From assembly GCA_041688615.1 (NCBI GenBank), contig JBDNHU010000277.1, forward strand, positions 1-17,579: 17,579 nucleotides of DNA, read 5' to 3'. Under the pieces are notes generated by a model. It was given only the letters and a program-made list of their open reading frames with translations. It made no database searches and was not told where the DNA came from. Numbering within the stretch: the stretch's first letter is position 1; each line of letters opens with the position of its first letter. A program made the translations under genes and the position numbers. Of this stretch, positions 1-8,706 are shown one piece after another. This DNA comes from M30B19 sp041688615. Lineage in GTDB: Bacteria; Planctomycetota; Planctomycetia; Pirellulales; Pirellulaceae.

Positions 1-221
1 AGTCGCTGATCCTTCATGACGGAAAATACATCGCCTTCGGATTCAACTTCACTGCTTCCATGCGATTGCGGGCGAATTGCTTCTTCAGCAGGCGATTCTT
101 GGGACCCTATTTCTCCTTGAAGATTGGCTGCACTTTGGGCGATTTCAATCGTGCTTACCCAACCGCCGAAGATACCAATGGCGAGACAATATTTCACTAA
201 GCATTTTGTCACCAGTTTCAT
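1..221 (-). CDS. Secreted protein of unknown function, N-terminal part only
   Basis: Reading the minus strand from an ATG at 221 gives 73 complete codons with no stop before the window edge, so the gene continues outside. The protein begins MKLVTKCLVKYCLAIGIFGG, a short basic start followed by a hydrophobic stretch, which looks like a Sec signal peptide ending near residues 26-31 (EIAQSA). What follows is acidic, low-complexity and Ser/Glu-rich (for example SQESPAEEA), like a linker leading into a mature domain that cannot be seen. A GGAG motif lies 8 bases upstream of the ATG and supports this start. The product is probably exported. No family is recognisable from this fragment, so no function is proposed. 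It is transcribed divergently from the lipoprotein at 695. Confidence 0.6.
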   Translation of the reverse strand, partial: MKLVTKCLVKYCLAIGIFGGWVSTIEIAQSAANLQGEIGSQESPAEEAIRPQSHGSSEVESEGDVFSVMKDQR

Positions 222-694
222 CCAACGAACTCCAAAATTTCAAATCAAGATACCCCCGAGCGTAAATTCGCTCCTCCAACTAGATGATCTTAAACCAACG
301 CGTTGACCAAATGTTTTAGTCGCGTGGCGGAATACCGGCCGCAACCCAAGCCCCAAGTGACCCTAAATCCAACCACAACGCCCAGCTAACCCAACGATTA
401 CTTGCACAAAATCGCCTGAAAACGCTAGCATTGCCTGCCGGCCCACCGCCAAGATTAAGCAGAATCGCAGAGCCCCGAAATGGCGGATAACCCCTTAAAA
501 ACAAGGCTTTTTTGGCAGGCAGGGTCTTCCCAAGGCGGCCAATTCTGTCCCGATCCAGGCCTGTTAAACTGTACCGAAAAAAACCTCTATGTGGATTAAA
601 CTTTTGCTTCCGGATGTGTCGATGCTTAGGGTGGAAACATTGCTTCTTTATCACTACGCCTACAAGGTAGTTGCGTGCCAGGAGGAAACCCAAG
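222..694. other. Divergent intergenic region, no gene seen
   Basis: This stretch separates the minus-strand gene starting at 221 from the plus-strand gene starting at 695, so it should hold promoters for both. A 149-codon minus-strand frame covers much of it but starts inside the lipoprotein gene, lacks a ribosome binding site and has an unnatural Trp/Gly/Arg-rich tail, so I do not call it a gene. I could not assign -35/-10 boxes with confidence. Confidence 0.5.
680..685 (+). promoter_or_regulatory. Shine-Dalgarno site that sets a GTG start
   Basis: A perfect AGGAGG lies 9 bases before a GTG at 695. An in-frame TTG at 671 lies upstream of the motif and would put the SD inside the coding region, so 695 is the better start. 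Confidence 0.75.
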
Positions 695-913
695 GTGAAA
701 CGAATCATCATCGCAGCGCTGTTGGCGGTTGCAATCAGTAACAGCACCGGTTGTTTTTTACCCATCTATTCGGCTGACCCAGCTGAACGGACCGAAGAAC
801 TGATCATCACAGCGGAAAACCAACGAGCCATGCGTGAAGAATGGCGTCGCTTCTGGTTCTTAGATCAGCCAGATCACTCACGACCACTTCGAGTACACGG
901 TGGTATCCTGTAG
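695..913 (+). CDS. Small predicted lipoprotein, function unknown
   Basis: A 72-aa protein starting at GTG (MKRIIIAALLAVAISNSTGC...). Residues 2-3 are basic, residues 4-15 are hydrophobic, and STGC at about residues 17-20 fits a lipobox, with Cys20 as the likely lipidated residue. The mature part is about 50 residues: FLPIYSADP, then an acidic/basic helix (AERTEELIITAENQRAMREEW), then an aromatic segment RRFWFLDQPDHSRP and a short C-terminal tail. It is probably membrane-anchored on the periplasmic side. The mature domain is too short for an enzyme and resembles a small envelope or structural protein. I recognise no named family. The gene stands alone, divergent from the gene ending the left edge and convergent with the cytochrome gene at 1547. 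The strong SD and clear lipobox make it a real gene despite its size. Confidence 0.75.
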   Translation: MKRIIIAALLAVAISNSTGCFLPIYSADPAERTEELIITAENQRAMREEWRRFWFLDQPDHSRPLRVHGGIL

Positions 914-1062
914 TAGATCCATCGACCCCCACGTGCTCAAGGCATTCGCTTAACGTCTGCCAAGTAATGAACGCGCCGGTTGATCGTTCTACAAGTAAGT
1001 CTGTTGCAAGGTGAAAAGCCGAATACCTGTTTTTCTATTCCAAGAAAATCCGTGACGGCGCC

Positions 1063-1098
1063 ACCGAGTTAGAGATAAAGACCGAGTTAGAGATAAAG
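1063..1098. repeat. 18-bp tandem duplication, two perfect copies
   Basis: The unit accgagttagagataaag occurs at 1063-1080 and again at 1081-1098 with no mismatch. It lies outside any gene and is probably a recent slippage duplication. Confidence 0.9.
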
Positions 1099-1200
1099 AG
1101 GCGTGCTCGCAGACTTCAACTAGTTTGCGTGCACGCTAATTGTCGTTACCGCCAATCCATCGCCCAGCTAATTTCAACCAGGCGAATTCTGACGCGACTG

Positions 1201-1234
1201 ATACGATGACCCGACCGATACGATGACCCGACCG
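1201..1234. repeat. 17-bp tandem duplication, two perfect copies
   Basis: The unit atacgatgacccgaccg occurs at 1201-1217 and 1218-1234, followed by a partial third copy (ata). It lies about 100 bp from the other tandem duplication in the same convergent intergenic stretch. Confidence 0.9.
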
Positions 1235-1341
1235 ATAAGCAGGTTGCCAGCTTTCTAAGTAGCTTATCCCAGACAGTTGCGAAATCACCGGCCCCGCAGT
1301 TAACGAAACGTTTCCGGACCCATAATCGTCAAACCAAAAAA

Positions 1342-1413
1342 GCCCGCCGACCCGCCAGAGCAAACCAAGCAAGGTTACTCTAAAAAGTCAAAGCGGGCAA
1401 ATCAACTTGGTTT
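1342..1413. other. Interleaved inverted repeats (pseudoknot-like order)
   Basis: GCCCGC (1342-1347) can pair with GCGGGC (1393-1398), and AAACCAAG (1362-1369) can pair with CTTGGTTT (1406-1413). The arms occur in the order A-B-A'-B', which as RNA would be pseudoknot-like. Arms this short can arise by chance, so the structure is only suggested. Confidence 0.3.
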
Positions 1414-1546
1414 AACGTTACGGTCAGCAACACGCCCCACCACCACACGCGGTGGACCGCGACAACCGCAAACCACCGGCCAGATACCGCCCAACATTTA
1501 CCGCTGAGCGATTCACTGGCGTTGATTCACTGGTGCCGTTCTGAAC

Positions 1547-4144
1547 TTACGGCTTCTGGGGTCCTGGGGTCTGGGACTCTTGGGGTGCAGGTTGGGTTAA
1601 CTCTTCAAATGATGGATCGCCACCACTTCTCAAGTAGGCCAACAAGTCCAAAACATCGTCTTGAGTCAAGGTATCCAGTAGCCCGGTCGGCATCATCGAC
1701 ACTTCGCTAGGCTTTTGTTCCTCAATTTGGTTAACGTTGATTCCAGTCAAGCGACCTGGGTCCAACATGTCTTCTTGCACCATGTAGCTATCGCCATTCA
1801 GATTCACAACTCGCCCCGAAACGACTCGTCCGTCTTCCAACTGAAACAAAGTTGCCTGGTACTGATCGGAAACCACAGCACTAGGATCGACCAAAGATTG
1901 AACCAAATCGTGCTTATTGAAACGCCGCCCGGCCGCCGACAAATCTGGCCCAACCATGCCGCCATTTCCAGCAAAACGATGACACTTAAAGCACTGAGTG
2001 ACGGCAAACACTTTCTGGCCATTCTCAAAGTCTCGACCCACCAACTTTTGCTCGGTCAACGGCAAGATATCTTCCAAGGTCCACTTTTTCACAACTGGTC
2101 TGGCCTTTAATTCGCCTTGTGGATCGGTCATCGTCGGTTGTCTGGCGATTGCATCTTCCAACGCCTTCTTGTCTTGGGCGGGTAGCGAATCCATGGGAAT
2201 TTTAGCGATGGCTTGATCGCGAATATTTTTGATAAATCCACCAAAGGAATTGCCACCGCGAAGATTCGCTGAATCGACAAACCATCCTAAATAGCTTTCT
2301 CGCATCGCTGTCGTCCAACCCTGGGTCGCGTTGGACAGGCACATTGCATAGTGAATTTGCTCTTCTTGGGTCGGAGCCTTCTTCAACAATTGCAAGACCG
2401 TTGCGGTCGACTCTGCGTCGGATGCTGCAATCAGTAACCGCGCCAATTCGCGATCCAGATCGACTGTACCCGTTGGAAACCCTGGGCGTACTTGCGCCGT
2501 GATCGAAGTCCAATCCGTCGGTGCAAAATTTTCTAATCGAACACTGGCTAATCCGTAAACTCGCAACAGTGCCAACTTCTGCAGTGGACTTAGCTTAGCC
2601 CAATCCAATTGCACTAAAGAACCCAAAATTACGTCCTTTTGATCCGTCATCCGATTGCGAACCACTGCCAAACTGGCTTGCAATAACGTTTCAGCATCAC
2701 TAATTTTAGCCAATCGATTGGCCCAACTTGCGGCCGGCTGATGTTCAAGTGCAATTCTAGCGGCGTAGCGAATGTTTCGATCGTCGTCAGACAAGAAGGG
2801 CCAAACTTTTTCCACCGCAGTCAAAGCGGCGTCCCCTTCCAATTTCTGGTGCAACAATTCTAGTTCTCGACGACTCTTCATCGCAGAATTGATTGCCAAC
2901 ACTGGCGCAGGAGCGGTTGATTCTTCTCCAACATATTTCACTCGATACAGCGAACTCTGAGTCCTACGACCGCCAACCACAAAGTACAATTGACCGTCAC
3001 TTGGCAGAACCACCATATCGGCAACTTGCATCGCGGGAGCACTACAGAAAAGTTCGGATTGGCCCTGATAAGTCGCCCCATCTTCGGTCATATCGATCGC
3101 ATAGATGACCCCATAACTCCAATCCGAGATAAACAACGATCGCTGATATTTTTCAGGGAACTTTGCACCGGTTCCAAAAGCGATGCCCGTAGGCGATCCT
3201 GGCCCAATATCAATCACGCTGCCCAGCGAATCAGGGTAGAAACTGGGCCACTTGCCCGTTCCACTTCGCCATCCAAATTCAGCTCCACTTACCGCATGAT
3301 TGACTCGAGTTGGACGGTACCAAGGAGTGCCCACATCCCATTCCATGTCGGCGTCATAGGTAAACAATTCGCCCGCGGTGTTGAACGCGATATCGTATTC
3401 ATTACGAAATCCTGCAGCGATCAACTTCAGATTTTTACCGTCTGGATCCACCTTACAAATCCATCCACCGGGCGCCACTTTCCCAACGGCGTGCCCACCG
3501 GCATCCCACATGCGAGGAAGAACTTGGTCCTCGTCCCATGTTTGTGGAAGTGCGCTAGAATCAACTTTTGGCAAATCGGTATGGTTGCCCGCACAGATGT
3601 ATAACGATTGCTTGTCTGGCGACAAAATAATCGCATGGGGCCCGTGTTCGCCATCACCATTAATCTTCAACAACAATTCGACATTATCGTATTGCCCATC
3701 GTCGTTGGTGTCGGTCGCACGGTACATGCCCGATGGTTTGTTGTCTCCCGAATGAGCCATCACGTACAGACTATCAAAGGCGTACAACAACCCTTGAGCG
3801 CGACCGACAGGAATTTCTAATGGCTGAACCTTGGTTTGGGCAACCTCTGACGCAGGCGTGATACGGTATAGTTTCCCATACTGATCCGAAGCAATCAGTT
3901 TGCCATCTTTTTCAGATGTCAAACTAACCCATGAACCAAAATCCTTGGGTACCAAGTAGACTTGCTCGACAGCAAATCCTGGCGAAGTTTTGATCACCGG
4001 CGTCAAATCTTGATCGCCGTTCTCCTCCGCGTGTACAACATTCAATGATCCCGCCCAATGGCAAGGGATCGCTAACAACAAGGCAAAGACCGAACCCATC
4101 ATTAACGAAACGATGGAACGACGCAGACTTAGGTAGGAACTCAT
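1547..4144 (-). CDS. Secreted membrane-bound-dehydrogenase-like protein with C-terminal PVC-type cytochrome c domain
   Basis: An 865-aa protein. Residues 1-39 form a signal peptide with likely cleavage at VVHA|EE, so the product is periplasmic. Residues about 50-405 match the propeller-type dehydrogenase region found in planctomycete 'membrane-bound dehydrogenase' proteins (for example GFRNEYDIAFN around 245-255 and GSPTGIAFGTG around 316-326). An Asp-rich loop DTNDDGQYD at 145-153 resembles a calcium loop. Residues about 410-660 are alpha-helical and HEAT-like. The C-terminus carries the Pirellula/Verrucomicrobium-type heme domain: CFKCH at 718-722 binds heme c, and MMPTG at 817-821 probably supplies the distal Met. 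The likely role is oxidation of a sugar or alcohol with transfer of electrons to the attached heme; the substrate is unknown. GAGGAG lies 5 bases upstream of the ATG. It is a monocistronic gene, convergent with the lipoprotein gene and divergent from flhA. Confidence 0.88.
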   Translation of the reverse strand: MSSYLSLRRSIVSLMMGSVFALLLAIPCHWAGSLNVVHAEENGDQDLTPVIKTSPGFAVEQVYLVPKDFGSWVSLTSEKDGKLIASDQYGKLYRITPASEVAQTKVQPLEIPVGRAQGLLYAFDSLYVMAHSGDNKPSGMYRATDTNDDGQYDNVELLLKINGDGEHGPHAIILSPDKQSLYICAGNHTDLPKVDSSALPQTWDEDQVLPRMWDAGGHAVGKVAPGGWICKVDPDGKNLKLIAAGFRNEYDIAFNTAGELFTYDADMEWDVGTPWYRPTRVNHAVSGAEFGWRSGTGKWPSFYPDSLGSVIDIGPGSPTGIAFGTGAKFPEKYQRSLFISDWSYGVIYAIDMTEDGATYQGQSELFCSAPAMQVADMVVLPSDGQLYFVVGGRRTQSSLYRVKYVGEESTAPAPVLAINSAMKSRRELELLHQKLEGDAALTAVEKVWPFLSDDDRNIRYAARIALEHQPAASWANRLAKISDAETLLQASLAVVRNRMTDQKDVILGSLVQLDWAKLSPLQKLALLRVYGLASVRLENFAPTDWTSITAQVRPGFPTGTVDLDRELARLLIAASDAESTATVLQLLKKAPTQEEQIHYAMCLSNATQGWTTAMRESYLGWFVDSANLRGGNSFGGFIKNIRDQAIAKIPMDSLPAQDKKALEDAIARQPTMTDPQGELKARPVVKKWTLEDILPLTEQKLVGRDFENGQKVFAVTQCFKCHRFAGNGGMVGPDLSAAGRRFNKHDLVQSLVDPSAVVSDQYQATLFQLEDGRVVSGRVVNLNGDSYMVQEDMLDPGRLTGINVNQIEEQKPSEVSMMPTGLLDTLTQDDVLDLLAYLRSGGDPSFEELTQPAPQESQTPGPQKP

Positions 4145-4962
4145 CAGTTCTCCTCAACTGGAATCAACAGACACTCGAACCAGACAAGCGATTCGATGTG
4201 ATCACACGGCGGGCATCTGGATAAAGAGGACTCAATGCATTTCGGCCGATATTTCCACTCGGACGAATCTGATTGAGCACCCACAGAATGGATTCAGGTT
4301 CTGCCCCGAACTTGCAATTGCCAACAATGGCCGCAAGATCTCGAAGGCAGAAAAGATTCACTTCCGCGTTCAACCTATCCAGGTTCGCGGCCTATTTTAG
4401 TCCCGAATCCTCTCCAATGCTATCAACGTGGGACAATCCTTAGCGCCACTTTTATCATTTTTTGACCGCAATCGGGCTTGTCACACACAATTCAGGTCGC
4501 AAAAGCCAGCTTTGTAGTGAGCAACCCAAGGCAACGACCTGAAACCACGCCACCAGACAGCCACCCCAATCGCTACCTGGGATTCGTTCTAACCATCGGT
4601 GTCGCGACCTGAACCGCGCAGGGGCTGTCCAAAAACAGACAGGAAAGCGAGGTCGGTGATCGACCATCTGCTAGCTGATTACCAGCTTAAACCTTGGCAA
4701 ATTTTCGGAATTTTGGAAGTCTGCCTCAAGTTACTGACCTGATCAACCGGTTCGGTCTGGACTCAAGCTTAGCGATCTTGTATTCCCTGAAACTGAAATC
4801 GATTCACGGCCGCAATCTTGCCCAAAGTGCTAGCCACTTAATCCCAAGTCGCTGCTGCCATCCTTTCGCCAAAGCAACGGGTGCAAGCTATCAAGGCTTG
4901 CCCTAACCGCATTTGGGTTAACTCAAACAAAACTCTCGTCCTCTATTCAGACTTTTACCGCA
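4145..4962. other. Divergent spacer between cytochrome gene and flhA
   Basis: These 818 bp should hold the promoters for the minus-strand heme protein and for flhA. Two minus-strand frames of about 70 codons (4164-4373 and 4455-4667) lack ribosome binding sites and protein-like composition and are not called. A 10-bp inverted repeat, ttcaggtcgc at 4491-4500 and gcgacctgaa at 4604-4613, could be an operator pair but its spacing is large. No sigma-28 or sigma-54 box was found. A decayed gene cannot be excluded. Confidence 0.45.
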
Positions 4963-7020
4963 ATGCATCCTATCCTACAACGTGCTCAAGAATTGATTCT
5001 GCCCGTTGGCTTGATCGGTTCTTTGTTGGTAATTTTGGTGCCTCTTCCACCAATGATCATGGACGTGCTTCTAGCGTTAAACATCACGATTTCGGTAATC
5101 GTTCTGTTGACGACCATCTATGTTCAAACTCCGATGGAGTTCAACATCTTCCCATCACTACTGCTTGCAACCACCCTCGGTCGACTCGTGCTCAATGTTG
5201 CGACGACTCGACTGATTTTGACCAACGGCGGCAAAGGTGACATGGGTGCAGCCGGCAGTGTGATTCAGAAGTTTGGCGAATTTGTCGCAGGCGACCAGCT
5301 GATTGTCGGCATCATTATTTTCTCAATCATCGTGTTGATTCAATTCTTGGTCATCACAAAAGGTGCCACCCGTATTAGTGAAGTAGCCGCACGTTTTGCG
5401 TTGGACGGTATGCCAGGCAAGCAAATGGCGATCGACGCTGACCTTGGTGCCGGCATCATTGACGAACATGAAGCCCAGGCTCGTCGCGAAGCGGTCTCGT
5501 CGCAGGCCGATTTTTACGGAGCCATGGACGGTGCCAGTAAGTTTGTCCGGGGCGATGCGGTTGCTGGTATCGTGATCACGGTCATCAACGTTGCTGGTGG
5601 TTTTGTGATTGGCATGCTGGCTGGACTTCCTGTCTCAGAGAGTGCTGAAGTCTTCACCAAACTAACGATCGGTGACGGCCTAGTTTCTCAGGTTCCGGCA
5701 TTCTTAATTTCGCTGGCTGCTGGCTTGCTTGTGACTCGAAGCACGCAGAAGACAAACCTGCCTACGGAATTTTTGAACCAGCTTTTTTCTCGGCCGGAAG
5801 CCTTGATGGTTGCCGGTGGATTCTTGGGTGTGTTAGTTTTCACTCGTTTGCCAGCCATTCCGCTGCTGACCATTGGCGGGTGCTGCATCGGTCTAGCGTA
5901 TTCAATCAAAAACAAAGCCAGTGTAAAGAAGAAGCAAGACGATCATAAAGATAAATTGCAGGCCGCAGCCAACGTTAAGAAGGAAGAGAAGATCGAAGAC
6001 TTCCTGACCATCGACCCGATGGAAATGGAAATCGGCATGGGCTTGATTCGTTTGGCTGACCCCAATCGAGGTGGTGACCTGCTGGCCCGCATCACTGGCG
6101 TCCGCCAAGCCGTAGCCGCAGAAATTGGTATCATTCTGCCAAAGGTTCGAATTCGCGATAACATTCGGTTGCGAGAAAACCAGTACCGCATCAAGATCCT
6201 GAACAACCCCGTCGCCGAAGGTGAAGTCTTCCCCGATCGTCTTCTGGCCATGGATTCTGGAATGACCACGGGCGACATCCCTGGCATCGAAACCAAGGAC
6301 CCGGCCTTCGGTCAACCCGCCAAGTGGATTGAATACGGCATGCGTGATCGCGCCAGCATGCTGAACTATTCGCCCGTGGAACCAACTTCCGTCCTGGCAA
6401 CTCACTTGCAAGAGGTGGTTCGCAGACATGCCGATGACATTTTGACTCGTGATGCAACCAAAGATCTTCTCGAACAGGCAAAACGCACTTCACCTGCGGT
6501 TGTCGAGGAATTGGTACCCAATGTTTTGAAGGTCGGCGAGATCCAACAAGTCCTACAAAACCTGTTGCGAGAGGAAGTTCCAATTCGCCAACTGGGAACC
6601 ATCCTGGAAACCCTCGGTGATTTTGCCGGCAAAACTAAAGACCCAATTTTGCTAACGGAATTCGTTCGCAATCGATTGGCAAGAACCTTGTGTTCGCGAT
6701 ACCGTGACGCTGAAAGTGTTTTACGGGTCATCACACTCGACCCTGCATTGGAAGATCGCATCGCTGCCAACGTCGAACACAGTGAACGCGGCATGTTTGT
6801 TCGCATGAAGCCAGCCGACATCAAAAAGATTTGTGACGCGATCCATCGCGAAACCGACAAACTCAAACGCGCGGGCTACCCCACCGTCCTGGTTGTATCC
6901 CCCCAGGTTCGTGCTTCGGCCAGACACCTGACCAGTTCCCATTTGCCTCGATTGACCATTCTTAGCTACAACGAAATCACTCGTGACACACGAGTCGAAG
7001 CCTTGGGAACCGTAACCTAA
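4963..7020 (+). CDS. flhA: Flagellar type III export gate protein FlhA
   Basis: A 685-aa protein, close to the usual FlhA length of about 680-700. FlhA forms the ring-shaped inner-membrane gate of the flagellar export apparatus; its cytosolic domain docks chaperone-substrate complexes. Hydrophobic segments lie at about 14-34, 36-55, 62-80, 111-131, 196-222, 239-259 and 281-313. The family signature (FHIPEP block) spans about 137-161 and includes EVAARFALDGMPGKQMAID; Asp158 and Asp160 lie in the conserved AIDAD segment. A charged linker (about 316-345, KKKQDDHKDK) leads to the cytosolic domain, where GIRLADP-like, TVLVVSP (641-647) and LTILSYNEI (664-672) family segments are visible. The ATG has no evident Shine-Dalgarno, but no better in-frame start was seen. 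It is the first gene of the flagellar block, with flhF 75 bp downstream. flhB and other export genes are not in the window. Confidence 0.96.
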   Translation: MHPILQRAQELILPVGLIGSLLVILVPLPPMIMDVLLALNITISVIVLLTTIYVQTPMEFNIFPSLLLATTLGRLVLNVATTRLILTNGGKGDMGAAGSVIQKFGEFVAGDQLIVGIIIFSIIVLIQFLVITKGATRISEVAARFALDGMPGKQMAIDADLGAGIIDEHEAQARREAVSSQADFYGAMDGASKFVRGDAVAGIVITVINVAGGFVIGMLAGLPVSESAEVFTKLTIGDGLVSQVPAFLISLAAGLLVTRSTQKTNLPTEFLNQLFSRPEALMVAGGFLGVLVFTRLPAIPLLTIGGCCIGLAYSIKNKASVKKKQDDHKDKLQAAANVKKEEKIEDFLTIDPMEMEIGMGLIRLADPNRGGDLLARITGVRQAVAAEIGIILPKVRIRDNIRLRENQYRIKILNNPVAEGEVFPDRLLAMDSGMTTGDIPGIETKDPAFGQPAKWIEYGMRDRASMLNYSPVEPTSVLATHLQEVVRRHADDILTRDATKDLLEQAKRTSPAVVEELVPNVLKVGEIQQVLQNLLREEVPIRQLGTILETLGDFAGKTKDPILLTEFVRNRLARTLCSRYRDAESVLRVITLDPALEDRIAANVEHSERGMFVRMKPADIKKICDAIHRETDKLKRAGYPTVLVVSPQVRASARHLTSSHLPRLTILSYNEITRDTRVEALGTVT

Positions 7021-7095
7021 TCCCTAACCAACGCTACGAATTCTCAATAACCAGTAATCCAAATTCAATTTAGATAGCCGACTATAGGTGACAGC

Positions 7096-8439
7096 ATGGA
7101 AGCTAAAACTTATCGGGTAAAATCAATCGCCGATGCATTGGAACTGATTCGTACTGAATTGGGGCCAGACGCTTCTGTCTTGCACACTCGCAAGATCAAC
7201 GGTGGCCTCTTGGATTGGTTCCGCGGCCCTATGCTAGAAGTTGTTGCCTCCAATGACATTGACGTCCCAAGTCGCTACGACCAATGGCTTCGTGAAACCG
7301 AAGATCAGTTGACGGGTATCGACGAAGAATTCAAAGAGACCCTCGCCAGCGAATCAGATGACTTCGGCCAGATCGAACCACTTTACGATAAAACTAGCCC
7401 AGATGATTTTGGTTTCGTTTCTAAGGCCGACGAATCTTTCGAACAATTCCTGACCCAAAACAGCACGACTAAAGTTCCCTCAAGCCAGACTTCCACACCG
7501 GCAACCACATTCGCCATCAATGAAAAAGCGAACGCTACCCAGGCAACAACGCAACGACTGGTGCGGGACACAAAGCAACATGCCAATGGCTGGCAACAGC
7601 TTCTGGACACTCTCCAGGCAATCGGCTGTGATCGTGCGGCGGCGGAAATGCTGTGCGGCGATCTAAAACAAGTTCAAGCGAAACAAAATCGTGAAGATCA
7701 AGCCCAAACGCAGTGCCCTGACTGGGAACGATTAGCAACGATCTTAGCCGGAAATCTGAAACGAGGCGGCACTTTGCAGTTGCGACCTGGATACTGTCAG
7801 CGAGTCGCACTGGTGGGCCCAACAGGCGTAGGCAAGACAACCACGCTGGCCAAGTTGGCGGCAGAATACCAGTTTCGTCGCGGGTGCAAGGTCGGCTTGG
7901 TCACCGTGGATACGTTCCGAGTGGGTGCGGTCGACCAACTGAAAGAATACGCACAAATTATGGGCGTGCCCTTCCTGGTCGTTAGCAACGAACAGGAAAT
8001 GAAACAGGCCATGGAACAGCTGGCCGACTTGGACTTAGTCTTGATTGATACGATCGGGCGAAGCCCTCGCGATCCCCACAGAATCAGTTCCCTTCGCAGC
8101 ATCCTCAGGGTCGCCGATCTGGATCAGATTCAATTGGCTGTCAGTAGTGCCAGTTCCCATGATTCACTGCAACAAGCGTATCAAGCGTTTCGTTCAATGG
8201 AATCACTGGCACCTACGTCGTTGATCTTAACTAAGGTCGATGAATGCCGAAGCTTGGCACATGCTTATCCCTTTCTGAAAAGTTGCCCGCTACCTTGGAG
8301 CTACTGGACCAACGGCCAAAACGTTCCAGATGATATTGGGATCGCCATGGAAAATGTCGCAATATGGTTGCTTGACGAAATCCAGACCAACAATTCCACA
8401 GATCATGATCCGGTATTGGCCTCTGGTAAACAACCTTGA
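7096..8439 (+). CDS. flhF: Flagellar biosynthesis SRP-type GTPase FlhF
   Basis: A 447-aa protein. FlhF is an SRP-family GTPase that directs early flagellar components to the site of assembly. The order is as in the family: an N-terminal basic segment (MEAKTYRVKSIADALELIR, with ELGPDASVLHTRK at 21-33), a long variable region rich in Gln, Ser and Thr (about 55-160), a helical N domain (about 165-230) and a G domain (about 235-430). G1 is GPTGVGKTT at 241-249, G2 region DTFRVGAVDQL at 272-282, G3 DTIGR at 318-322 (usually DTAGR), G4 TKVDE at 379-383, and GQNVPDD at 407-413 near the end. AGGTGA precedes the ATG. It lies between flhA and the flhG-like gene, 267 bp upstream of the latter. The Ala-to-Ile change in G3 is unusual but the other motifs look intact, so activity is expected. 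Confidence 0.95.
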   Translation: MEAKTYRVKSIADALELIRTELGPDASVLHTRKINGGLLDWFRGPMLEVVASNDIDVPSRYDQWLRETEDQLTGIDEEFKETLASESDDFGQIEPLYDKTSPDDFGFVSKADESFEQFLTQNSTTKVPSSQTSTPATTFAINEKANATQATTQRLVRDTKQHANGWQQLLDTLQAIGCDRAAAEMLCGDLKQVQAKQNREDQAQTQCPDWERLATILAGNLKRGGTLQLRPGYCQRVALVGPTGVGKTTTLAKLAAEYQFRRGCKVGLVTVDTFRVGAVDQLKEYAQIMGVPFLVVSNEQEMKQAMEQLADLDLVLIDTIGRSPRDPHRISSLRSILRVADLDQIQLAVSSASSHDSLQQAYQAFRSMESLAPTSLILTKVDECRSLAHAYPFLKSCPLPWSYWTNGQNVPDDIGIAMENVAIWLLDEIQTNNSTDHDPVLASGKQP

Positions 8440-8693
8440 ATCTGGTAGCCATCGACATTCATTGCAAATTACTGCACCAATTGCTTTAACCTGACAACGC
8501 TGGCCTGTTTCAAGTCCAAGTGTCCGTAAAACGGTTTGACATTGATCAGGTACCGCAAGAACTTAGATCCTCGGCGCAACCATTTAATTTGTTCGGTGAT
8601 CTGAGCGTCATAATCGATGCCAGACGTAAGACCGTCGGTCGTTTGACCTTAGTCCCAACCCACAACCCACAACCCTCATCCACTGCGAAGACA

Positions 8694-8699
8694 CAAAAG
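8694..8699 (+). promoter_or_regulatory. Shine-Dalgarno site setting the flhG-like start
   Basis: AAAAGG lies 7 bases before the ATG at 8707. The resulting protein begins directly with the FlhG-type motif EQAMNLR, which supports this start over the in-frame TTG one codon earlier. Confidence 0.6.
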
Positions 8700-8706
8700 G
8701 CGTTTG

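Larger units (their letters stand above)
914..1546. other. Convergent intergenic region with repeats, no gene seen
   Basis: This is the stretch between two genes that point at each other. It holds two tandem duplications (annotated separately), a perfect palindrome GCGTGCACGC at 1127-1136, a CCACC/GGTGG hairpin at 1440-1455 and interleaved inverted repeats at 1342-1413. No T-rich terminator of textbook form was found. The 78-codon minus frame at 1136-1372 starts at TTG without a ribosome binding site and runs through the tandem repeat, so it is not called. Confidence 0.55.

Noticed and set aside
316..765. 149-codon minus-strand frame
   Set aside because: It starts antisense inside the lipoprotein gene, has no ribosome binding site and an unnatural composition.
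4164..4373. 69-codon minus-strand frame upstream of the cytochrome gene
   Set aside because: TTG start, no proper ribosome binding site and no family likeness.
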